Part shown: positions 34,920 through 46,500 of the stretch, in pieces
Layout of the letters: every line of letters begins with the position of its first letter
Position numbering within the stretch: the stretch's first letter is position 1
NCBI GenBank assembly: GCA_035610835.1
Contig: CM069457.1
Span: forward strand, 22,748,658-22,812,657
Reading direction: 5' to 3'
Origin: Ophiura sarsii
Lineage: Eukaryota > Echinodermata > Ophiuroidea > Amphilepidida > Ophiuridae
DNA: 64,000 nt
Notes under the pieces: model-generated
Told to the model about the DNA's origin: nothing
Databases searched by the model: none
Seen by the model: only the letters and a program-made list of their open reading frames with translations
Made by a program: the position numbers and the translations under genes

Positions 34920-37090
34920 TATTCATAACTGTCATTTTATGTTGATTAGCATCCAAATTGTAATATTAAGTTATTCTAAACATGCTAAAGGTTTATATTT
35001 TGACTTTGGAGTTCGTATTTTTGTGTCATTTCCCCCTGAGGTAAATAAACACCATCCCATTGAATAATGGAGCAATCTAGGGCAATCTAGGGCATCTCCC
35101 ACTACGTCATTGTTTTCTCTGGATTGACCAATAGCGGAGAAGCTGTTATAAAGAACGATTATGAGATAGACCAATCACAGTTCGGCAAATATTATGCATG
35201 TTCAGGGCCACAAATTAATTTAGTTTTTGATTTGCAAACAAGCACGGAAAATAAATAAACAAACAACAGAAGTTTCTTTATTCCCGATCCTATTAAGAAT
35301 TCAGAAGCAGGAAAGATCAATTTTGCCGATTGGAAATAATATTATATGAAATATGACTTCATACCCTGGACGAATATTTCGTCTCAGATCTACCGTACGA
35401 ATAAGTTTTTGAAGCTATTTTTGTAAGCTTATTCATCATTGAAAAAGTCAATGCAAATGATCATGATCGGGATCATGATGTCTCATCATAATCATGGATC
35501 CATGGATCAAAGTCGAATCACTTCAACAACCTTCTTATGTTTATGGTCAATTGATGGGGAAATATAATCAAAATCGCAGCTAAATCGTGTTGTACGATTC
35601 CATTCTTTGTCTGCTTGTTTAGAGACGACGTTATTCGGTGAGTAACTAATGATTGATGGCCTAGACCTACATCGTGAGTCTTTTTGACAAACAAAAGTAT
35701 GTTGTCTTGCCCTAATTATTATTATAGTTGCAGTGTCAGTGTTTGTCAAGCTTTGACAAAAAATAAATGGGTTGTCATGTGTCGTAGACGGGATGGCTAT
35801 AGGCCTAGCTAGGAGTAGGCTCGTACGTAGGCCTAGTTAATTTAGCCTAACATTTTTTAATCTTGTCAGTTTCGGTTTTACAACAAAAATGGATGACGCC
35901 TGACTTCGATTTTGAATACGTTTCTTGAATTGAAACATTTATAAAGTCACCTTTGAGGTTCAAACAATTTCGCACGGTCAAAAAATTTCGCACAGTAAAA
36001 AAAATCGCACAGTCACAATATCACAGTCAAAAAGACATCCAAGTAAACAACTACTAGGCCTAATGGACAATTATGAGCGTTTTCATCATTTTTTTCCACA
36101 ACATTTCCTTTTTATACCAACCTGATGCATAAATTTGTCGCCTACATGTATAATTTTGCCAACTATTTGTCTATTTCGATTACACCCCCTCCACACACAC
36201 AAAAAAATCTAGCGACGGTTCATCCCCCAACTGGCAGTAGTTTCCCCCGACTGGCAGTAGGTTCCCCCGACTGTAGACCAAACTGGGGGCACGCCACTGC
36301 ATGTTCAGGGCCCCACACGCAAACATCTGCCTCTTGTTACTATGCACAACGTCACATAAAACGCCCCGCCCCCAGGTCATTGATGCGCGTACAAGTACAT
36401 TTTGGAGGTCTTGGCAATATATCAATAACCTGCGCTGTGCGTTCGCGTTTCCATGTAACGATCAATTTGAGTGGAAGCGCGGTGGTACGCACATTTTCAA
36501 AAGTTATGAAGTAATTTTTAACACACACTTATTTGATCGTCTGCAGTTATTTAACAAATTAAAACTGTTTCGCTGTTTTAAAGAAAAAATCGTATTCTTT
36601 GATATTCTTATCAGAGAAGGGGAAAGGCAAGTGCATAAAACGGTAACAACATCCTTATTCACTCTTAAACTATCTATTTATTTAACTGATCAAATAAAAT
36701 CACAAAGCAATTTGTTTTTAAAATTAATTCAAATTCATAAAATACTCACTATACATATGTCGTATATATCTTGTATACACAGATTATATACACCTAACTT
36801 AAGCAGTTCCTGACTACAATCTTGGAAATAAGTCTGGAACGCTGAGCGCACTTCTTGAATAGTGCATGTATATATTTTTAAGCTATTGATTAATTCGTAT
36901 TGTCTTCCGTGCTTATCTGAACACCTTCAAATGAACCCTTTCCCTCCCCCATCAAATGTTGGGACATTCTAGCAAGCTGCTGAGGCCATTGGCATTCCCC
37001 TCAACATTGAACGGGGTGACCGTTTACCGTTAATCACAGAAAAGCGTTCCAAGACTTTTTTCCAGGATTGTAGATACGTGTATGTTAGCT
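34920..37090. other. Intergenic DNA, short repeats and one 170-codon ORF of unknown value
   Basis: tcgcacagtc words repeat at 35965-36025 and cccccgactggcagtag repeats near 36220-36275. A plus-strand ORF at 36301-36813 (170 codons) is the longest non-repeat ORF of the window but has no motif, no convincing start context and AT-driven composition. A gaatattaattc-type or other gene signal is absent. Confidence 0.4.
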
Positions 37091-37204
37091 TATTCCAAAT
37101 CAATAATCGATACCAACAATTTGCATATAATCATTCTGCATTAATCGATGCAATTTCTTACTCGTAATTTGACACTTCATTAAGTTCAAATGAGTGGATA
37201 CGTT

Positions 37205-37455
37205 TTAAGGGTTTAGTGCAACAAAGGGCTATCTGCATTTCGGCTATTTTGAGAAAAAATGAATTAAAGATTTGTACCCATCATTATCACCCTTTGGTTT
37301 TGACAAGTTAAAAGATTATAAAGTGTTACAATAGAACGTTGTGCATTATACATCAATAGGAAAATTAGGTTCCTGATCTTGTGCGGATCATTTTGATACC
37401 AAAATCTCATTTTGGCCAAAAATGCAGACAGCCCTTTGTTGCACTAAACCATAGG
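37205..37455. repeat. Foldback tttagtgcaacaaaggg
   Basis: tttagtgcaacaaagggctatctgc at the left and its inverse gcagacagccctttgttgcactaaa at the right (about 24 of 25 bases) enclose about 190 bp. Confidence 0.75.
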
Positions 37456-37638
37456 TTTGGTCGCGCGCCTTGAGTTGGGACCCCTTTGTGTGACATGTGT
37501 GAACAATGGAAAAATCACGTGTTAACCCTGAAAACTATATATAGGAGTATTGAGGAAAGAATACATTTCCTGAAAGCCTACACATTTGCAAATCTCACCA
37601 TGTCAATATGTTGTCAACGGTGTGTAGACAATATCATA

Positions 37639-38281
37639 TACACCTAGCACATAAAGTCCCTGCTCAGGTGCTTTGAGGTTGACTAATTCAAAATATATAA
37701 TCGGTACCAAAAATCTGAGATATACATTAAAGGAGCAAATTTATTCTCCGCAGTTTGATACCTCATTCAACAAAATCGAATGGATACTTTTAAAGTTATG
37801 TCGATTTCAATGAACGCGGATGCAACAGAAAAGTGGCACTAGGTATAGGAAATCATTGATTTGTGTGTGATTTACCATAGACGGTAAAAATCAATGTTTT
37901 ACCCGTCTATGGATTTACGCACTGAAAAACTCACAGCTTATCAGCTAAGACTTGTATTCTTCACAGCCAGATACACCCTTTGTCCCGCACATTGCGGTTA
38001 TCACTAAAGACCCATTCATCTGTCACGTTCAGATAGCACACAGTAATATCACACACAAATCAATGATTCCTATACCTAGTGCCACTTTTCTGTTGTATGC
38101 GATGTCATTGAAATCGACATAACTTTAAAAGTATCCATTCGATTTTGTTGAATGAGGTATCAAACTGCGGAGAAGAAATTTGCTCATTTAATGTATATCT
38201 CAGATTTTTGGTACCGATTATATATTTTGAATTAGTCAACCTCAAAGCACCTGAGCAGGGACTTTATGTGCTAGGTGTATA
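37639..38281 (+). mobile_element. cacctagcacataaag foldback, copy B (intact)
   Basis: About 643 bp with arms of about 220 bp: acacctagcacataaagtcc at the left, ggactttatgtgctaggtgt at the right. The middle carries an extra hairpin (ccatagacggtaaaaatcaa / acccgtctatgg). TA-rich flanks suggest a TA target. Diverged fragments also at 38660-38810. Confidence 0.9.
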
Positions 38282-39582
38282 TATATAGGTGCAAAATAAG
38301 GAAATGCACCAACAATTTTCACTTGCCCATTTCATACATTGAAGATAACATTTAAGTTGTTTAAGTTGTTTAATTCAAAAGAATATACTATTATCACAAA
38401 GAAAATGTTTGCCTTTGGCTTTAGTTATAAATGATACCTTATACAGGGTGGTCAAAATTTGTGAACCACTTGTAATGAAAACAATTGTAGGAGATTGAGT
38501 TGTATTGGGATACAATTGTTTAGTGCGTTTGCGTGCTACGCTGAGACCAAGATGAGTGATATCGATCCGATGCATCAATGCAACATATGTCTGAATGCTT
38601 CGATTGCGCAACGAGTACCATATAACTCAAAGACATCTCACAGAAAATGAAATTACTACAACTTTTTTTTCATTAGGTGTGGTTGGGTTGCTTAATACAT
38701 CATAACTTTAAACTTATCCACTCGGATTTGACGAACGAGGTGTCAAATTATGGTTAAGAAATGTATATCTCAGATTTTTGATACTAAATTTAAAGCACCT
38801 GGGCCATATTAGGCCTACATAAAATTTAAGATGAAAAGGAGAGTTATTCTTAACACATTTTTTAAGCCAAGTGAAGATGAATATTTAAGTATTCTTCTTG
38901 AGTTGAGCTTTTTATCTATTGAAGGTTAGCTCACGATATTTCTAATAAGAAGAGTTAAAAGCATTACGAAGAACAATTCGATAACTTTAGGCAACAAGAC
39001 TCTGGTAAGGAATATGATGTGGTTAGGTGTATATATATATATATCATTATATAAAGCCTTCACGCTCAATACCCAAACACCATTATAGCAGCTGCTCTTT
39101 GACAAAATATAAAAATATATAAAAATTGGTTGCATACAACAAAGCTTTAAGCATATACATGTTTTCTATTGATATAGATACATAAAATAGCACCACCCAA
39201 TTATTAACAATTAATAACCCTTCATGGCCAGAATGTACCACATCACAATGATGATAATTAAACTTATAACTATATCATCATAACCGTATCATGTAATTTA
39301 ATCGACATTTGATTTCGGTTTAACGAGGTGTTTTTTTAATTCTGAGAACTTCGATATTTCGAACTATGCTTCCTATATTTCTGCATTTGGGTGCAGAATT
39401 CTGATCGACATGTTTAGATAGTTCAAAGGTATGTGACGTATCATTCGTACACATACCCGATAGATTAACAGTACATTTGGGCGTGTTAGAGTACTGACAT
39501 TACGGTATACTAAAGTAGTACTATTAATAGTTATCATCTTATAATGTTATCTGAGTAATCACAATTTTTGCAATAATGCTAA

Positions 39583-39615
<33 letters not shown>

Positions 39616-40434
39616 GTATTTTCTCTTTGATTATTAGTACAATTTTTATAAAAAAACCGATTGCAAAATGATCTTCAAGTGGACACGCTATTTTTATATA
39701 AAATTGGGAAGATTTGTTTTCGCCGATTTAAGGGTGATTCTGCGTCATTTCTGCCTCAAGTACAACGATACAAGAGTGAAAAGGGGGAAATATTCGGTGA
39801 TCTAAAAAAGTGTGAAGCTAGGGAGCTTTTGTTGGTACATAGGACATGTAAATCCCGATTATTATTATGTAGTTCCTGGTTGGTCATAATTGGTCTTAAT
39901 TCCACAGGAGAAAAAATAGTGTCACGTCGATTTGTTTGTATTTAAAAGTGGATGACACGATTTGGGCCAACACATTTTTCATTTCTGTCTGGCATCAGGA
40001 ATCGCCAAATATACAGTCTTATCCAAAATTGCAGTGTGTATAGTAATTCATAAAAACATAAATAATGTATCAGTTTCAAATTCCTCATAGAACTAACACG
40101 GACTTCAGGCGTGCTACCACTTTGAGGATAATTCACTATGTGTTTACAATTGACACATTTTCCATGTATGTCTTTTGGTTCAATTGATCATTGTCAATAG
40201 TAAATTCCAAAGTAATAAAACATTAATAGTACGGCTTGAATTCGTATCTTACATCATAAACCATAAGTTACGTTGTCTTCTGCGTAATTAAACTGTAAAT
40301 AGAGTTAGTAGAATAGATGTATGCATCAATTGGTGGTTTTCTCGCAATCAGCACTTGACGTAGAGGCTACTCTCTGCGCTCACAGAACTGCCCTCAACGT
40401 TTGCAGGACTGCCCTCTACGTTCAAAGAATACAA
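38282..40434. other. Intergenic DNA, no recognised gene
   Basis: It contains an acagggtg end at 38443, an (ATA)n microsatellite at 39586-39614 and TA-rich tracts. A plus-strand ORF at 39661-39945 (94 codons) has no recognisable motif. The phosphatase 3' UTR should end here, but I cannot place its polyadenylation signal. Confidence 0.45.
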
Positions 40435-40545
40435 TCATTCACTTGGCGGCACTGATTTTGGCGCTCCAATTGGGCTGAAATTCTCATACGAGTTGTACAT
40501 ATCCAATGAGGCTAACGCAGTGGCATACAGGAATTTGTATTGGAT
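40435..40545 (-). CDS. RPTP exon 20: last coding exon
   Basis: Acceptor catttttcag. It reads IQYKFLYATALASLDMYNSY, then ENFSPIGAPKSVPPSE and TGA at 40437-40435. QYxFxYxxxxxxxDxxxxYxNF is very like the C-terminus of PTPRA/PTPRE D2. I see no clear AATAAA (TTTATT on plus) close below the stop, so the 3' UTR end is not placed. Confidence 0.93.
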   Translation of the reverse strand: MQYKFLYATALASLDMYNSYENFSPIGAPKSVPPSE

Positions 40546-43500
40546 CTGAAAAATGAAAATAAAAGTGATGTATGTTTTGACCATATGGTCCTCAAAAGCA
40601 CACACCTTTCTCTATAGATGGGGTGACATGTGACGTAACTCCGGGCATTTGGTCGGCAGTTGCGATTGGTCTTTGCCCAGCGGTGTTTTGTTTAGGACCC
40701 GTGCTTTAAGTTAAAACTCGCGCCAAAGTATTTTAAAGGGCAATAAGCATTTATCGACAGTCCAGTATATGACTATCTGTGAGTATATTCGACCGTTGCT
40801 TTAGTGTTGATACACATTGCTGTCAACCCATCTATAGTATAATAAATGCAATGATGCATGGACCCATAAAGAATTTTTCCCAGAATGATTTACCATCGTA
40901 CATAGCCTATACTTAATTTGACCAGCATTTTACTAATGACGAGAGCTCAGGAATGCATATTTCATTATGAAGAGAAGTTCGAACCAATCGCCGTCCTTGA
41001 GCAAGGAATTATAAATAAAGGTATTCCATTGAGGAAAAAATGTTCTTTTGTAACATGGAAATACGAAGGGCTCTTAGCGTTGTGTTGTCCGTCAACAGAC
41101 AAAACCGCTTACGACCCTTGTTTGACAGTGTTAAGCTTTATAAATCACCAAACCCGACAAGGCTCGTTACCAGTGGCGTAACAGCCGGGAGGGCAGGGGG
41201 GCACAGTGCCCCCCCTGAAGGTGCTCAGCAGGAAATTCAAACCTACCCATCAGGAAAAATGGGGGGAAGGGAAAAGAGGAAAAGAAGGGGGAAAGGGAAA
41301 GTAAAAGGGAGAGAGAAAGGAAAATGGGAGGAAAAAGAAAAAGGAAAAGGAGAAAAAAGGGAAAAGAAAGAAAAGAAGAAAGGGAAAGAAAGAAAGAAAG
41401 AAAGAAAATTTCGCAGTACAAAAAGCTCAACAGTCAAAAAATTGTTGAATGTTGTATTTTTTTTGTACTGCGAAATTTTGTGGCCGTGCGAAATTTTGTG
41501 ACCGTGCGAAACTTTTTTACCTTGTTTTTTTACCTTTTTACCCCCCCCCCCCCACACACTTACGTGAAATTAACGAGGTGACTGACTGGGAAAAAAATTG
41601 GGGCAACCTTTGACGACAAATTCCGGGACGGAATTATTCTAACCAGGAATTTTTTTGGGCTGTGACCCCCTGACAACCAACCTCTGTTACGCCCCTGCTC
41701 GTTACGTCCCTAGTCCATTCATGCTAAAAATAACCACTTACCACATTTTCTACCATTCCAGGTCTACACATGCGTAGTCGTTTGACTTCTTGGAAGACAT
41801 CTACGACTTTTTCTGCTTGCATCCTTTCCAGAATTGATATCATGCCACACAGCACACCCGATCTGCCGAGGCCATCCCTAGTAACAAAAACAACAATAAA
41901 TATTGATATCATGCCACATAGAACACCCGATCTGCCTAGGCCATCCCTAGTAACAAAAACAACAATAAAACAGAATTGATATCATGCCACACAGAACACC
42001 CGATCTGCCGAGGCCATCCCTAGTAACAAAAACAACAATAAATATTGATATCATGCCACACAGAACACCCGATCTGCCGAGGCCATCCCTAGTAACAAAA
42101 ACAACAATAAATATTAAAAATGTGAATGAAAACTTTGAACCTTTGATTTCAACACCGAACTTGAACCCATGTGAGAAATTTGACCGTTCTCCATGACTGA
42201 CAGCCATACATTATATCTCCCATATATTCACACGGAATAAACCGCAACCTTGTATATCAAAGCTAAGAAACTTCTGATGCGTGCAGTAAAAAACACGTAT
42301 AGTTTATGTAGGCCTATAGAACGCCCAGGTATAGGACTTGTTAATTTATGACACCAGCAACTTCCATCTTAATGTGTTTTGCGTATTAAAAGGTTTAAAG
42401 GGGCATTGAGAGATCAGGGATAATATGATATTTCTTAAAAATGAAATATTTGAACCTTTGATTTCAACACCGAACTTGAACCCATGTGAGAAATTTGACC
42501 GTTCTCCATGACTGACAGCCATACATTATATCTCCCAATATTCACACGGAATAAACCGCAACCTTGTATCAAAGCTAAGAAACTTCTGATGCGTGCAGTA
42601 AAAAACACGTATAGTTTATGTAGGCCTATAGAACTCCCAGGTATAGGACTTGTTAATTTATGACACCAGCAACTTCCATCTTAATGTGTTTTGCGTATTT
42701 AAAGGTTTAAAGGGGCATTGAGAGATCAGGGATAATATGATATTTCTTAAAAAGGTTAGTAAAATGAAGAAAAAAAAGAAGCATTTTCTCCACTTTTCTG
42801 AAGGCTTCTAAAATGATGTGGAAAGGAAATTGAGGGTTCCCTCCCCGGAGGCGATGTTATTTACCGTGAACAAACATTTGATACATTCACGGAGTAAAGC
42901 GCATAGTATACACATGCACATTGTACAGCAATACATGTATACAGTGTTTGGCCAAATGTTTGTTACGGTTAATAAATTCGCTCCCCGGAGGATCTCCCAA
43001 CGCCCTTAAATGTATAAAAAGTTGCATATAATCTGCTATTCCTCAACCCAACAAATTGAAATCAGAACAAAGAAAGTATTAAATCAAGCATGTGCAACCT
43101 TTTCTACCACCCGGGCCTCATTGTGATTTTGAGATCCATTCGCGGGCCGCAGTGATTGTCAAACATTCCAAAACATGTCTGGAGGAGGGGTTATAGGGGG
43201 AGGGGAAGTCCATTGCTCATTGAATACCCGCTTCTCTTCGTGAAATTTCCTCTTTACTCGCTATTGCTGCTGCAAGTGCCATTTTAACCAGGAATGTTAA
43301 CACGCAATCACGCCTCGAGTTATATTTACTAAATGCAGCGCGTCACCCTACTAATTATAAGGGAGCACACCACTAAGTCAATCCGTAATTTGTGTAACCT
43401 AGGGAATTCCGGTTAAAACGGGACGCATCAATGGGAATTTTGGGATTGCTTCGCGGGCCGCAGATTAGAAGCCGGCGGGCCGCATGTGGCCCGCGGGCCG

Positions 43501-46500
43501 CAGGTTGCACACGCTTGTATTAAATGATGTCGTAACCTACAGACAGTGCACAGTAATTGGACCTCGTCGACCATTCTCTTCGTGTTGTTTCTGTATCAGT
43601 GCTATGAATGCCAGGAACGACTCATCTGAGTCGGGTGTGTCCTTTCCCAAAGCCCAGCCTTTGTACTCCATCTGCAACACCATGCGAGGAACCTGTATTA
43701 TCGGTAAAAAAAATATAATTTTTGAATATTAACTTCATACTAAATATAGAATTTGTCCATATATTGTGAGCTAGGTATACACAATCCGAACCTGCCTATC
43801 CCGATTTACAGACTATTAACCGTTGCCGAAGTATGCTTTATTCAATGTATCAGTTACATTAACATTTTCCACGCGGCAGGCGTCTGTCTGTATGCAGACG
43901 ACATTTCAAAATTTCACAAAATGTTTCAAATAGTTCACAATTATTGAATTTCATTACCATATTTGGAATCACCATGAAAAATTCAAAAAAATAAGTACAA
44001 ACATGCTTGATGTTGGTTCAGTAATTCTTGAGATAGGCCTTGAAAGTTTGGAAAGGTTTCTGAAAAACCATTAACCTCTTGGAAAGTGTTTGTATATTTG
44101 AAAATGAAAACTCAATGTTGACAACATTTCTCTTATGTCAATTGGGGAGCAGATAATCAGTGAGATTAAGATTTGTATTCTACTATTAAGAAAAGAACTA
44201 ACTCCCTATTTGTTAATACGTAATGTTAAAATAAAACCCCTAAATTATTATCATAACATTTAAATAATTGTTCAAATCAGCTTACCAACCCATGGTGTCA
44301 CAGTTGAACATATAGCAACCAATAGTTACAAAAGGTTGGCGACTATCCCAACCATAAAAACACAGACATTTCCTGATATATCCTAACAAATAACCATTAT
44401 CAATCTCACATTTTCTCTTTCATACATCTAGCATTAAGAAAATATGATGAATTTCATCATCGCATACCTGTTCCGCCTCGTGTGTATTGATGATCTTAAA
44501 AGATCTACCTATGACTTCATCTGCTAGTTCCGTTGTTGATTGGTGTTCAATTTCAAGTGAACCAATAGACAGAGTAGTTGATTCCTCTGGACAGTAGTCA
44601 GCTATTGTCTGTAATTTGAACATTTGAAAACAAAGATGTATGTTATAAGCCTATTTTGTACAATACCAGGGCCCTATTTAAAGAACTTAGTAAGAGTTAT
44701 TCTGAACTCTTCTTAAGGGGACCCAAGGAAGTGACTTTTTGAACTTTCTGATCTTTTTTTGAAATGTTGACCAAAAAGTGCCAACAAAGTGAAAAAAGTT
44801 TGAAAAATCACTTTCTTTGCACTTTTGGTCAAACATCCAACTCCAACCTCACCCCATACTTGTCTCTAAATATTAATGGGCTATTTCCAATGAAAGACAT
44901 GGCCTTAATCTTCCGTCCACACAGGGAGTGTATATTACAGATGCAGTCACCCATGCAGGTAGCCCCACTTGGAATCCACACTCCCTATAGGCAATATAAA
45001 AGTAATGTCCTCTATAGGAGGGTGTATGGATTTTAAATGGAATAGCCCAATAGCAGACACTTACTGGATCATCTGAGTCCATTGCATTGAGCATGACAAC
45101 GATTGGAGAACGGAATTCGTAAGCCAATCTCCAAATATCACTTGTAGTATTCGGCATGGTCATCTGGGTCGTTATGAAGGCATCCTTACGTCTGTAACTC
45201 TGTTGATAGAAATGGATCGAGATCAGTGGGGGGAACGTAATCCCAAGTCAGGTCATGTTTATTTAGGAGGAAATACTGAATAAACATGAACTAATTTTGA
45301 AGGGCCTAACCAGGGACATGGTGTGCTTATTATGTATGGAAATTAGTTCGTTAATATTCATATAATTCTCTAAATAATTCATTTTAGAATTCCTTTATAC
45401 TTATTTCTTACATCGACATGCAACATTTATATAGTTAGAACTGCCTTCATCACCGGTGTTGAAGTGCCTAACCAGGAACATTACCATCTTCACAAATTAT
45501 ACCATATTTTTTTAGGTTGGATATCTTTTACAATAAGATCAATATATTCAATCAAAACTTTCATAGTATCTGATACTTCAACGAATTCCTGTGATGCCTA
45601 TAGCAGATCAACGGGTTTTTTAATGCGTAGTTGATTTTGTGCTCATTAAGTACGGAAATTAGTTCGTAAATATTCATGAAATTCTCTAAATAATTCCTTT
45701 AATAATTCCTTGATACTTATTCCTTACATCAACATATGCATCATTTATTTAGTTAGAACTGCCTTCATCACCCGGTGTTGAAGGGCCTAACCAGGAACAT
45801 TACCATCTTCCCAATGATACCATATTTTTAGGTTGGATTGTCTTTTACAATAAGACGAGCAATATATTCAATCAAAACTTTCTTAGTATCTGATACTTTA
45901 ACGAATTCCTGTGATGCCTATAACAGATCAATGGCTTTTTTTTAATGACTGGGTAATTTTGTGCTTTATTAGGTACGGAAATTAGTTCGTAAATATACAT
46001 ACAATTATCTAAATAATTCATTTTAGAATTCCTTTATACTCATTTCTTACATCGACATATGCAGCATTTATATAGTCAGTACTGCCTTCATCACCCAGTG
46101 TTTCTAGTACCAATCTCCTGGCTTCACCTGTAAAACATAAATTACTCATTTAGTTCGTATTGTTTTAAGCATTTAATAATAATTGTTAACTCATAATCAC
46201 AACACTTGTAGCGTTTAATTTATAGTGAACACTATAAATGTTTGGCTACATACAACGTATCATATGATATTAATATAGTTGATATAGCTTTGGACATAAT
46301 TTGCGAATTAAACAAATATCCGTTGATACACTCCAGAAAATATGGCGTATCGTAACTACAACTGAAATTATATGCGAACATTCTGTAAACATATTTTCCC
46401 TCGTTTGTTAACAAATTACCACTACACGTTTGTTGTAAATACAGCATGTATTTTTTCTTTATGATCAATTTGATTAACTTTCTACATTATTAATTAAAAA

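Larger units (their letters stand above)
45299..46127 (-). repeat. Three-copy ~315-320-bp duplication carrying relic exons
   Basis: ggaaattagttcgt recurs at 45339, 45654 and 45977. The third unit contains functional exon 15; units one and two contain its 3' half plus donor at about 45411-45460 and 45729-45775. The first relic has a 2-base loss, the second an in-frame TAA, so neither can replace exon 15. Confidence 0.93.

Noticed and set aside
41040..41581. Lys/Glu/Gly-rich ORFs on plus and Phe/Leu/Ser-rich ORFs on minus
   Set aside because: They are translations of a purine-rich low-complexity tract in an intron; no start context or homology.
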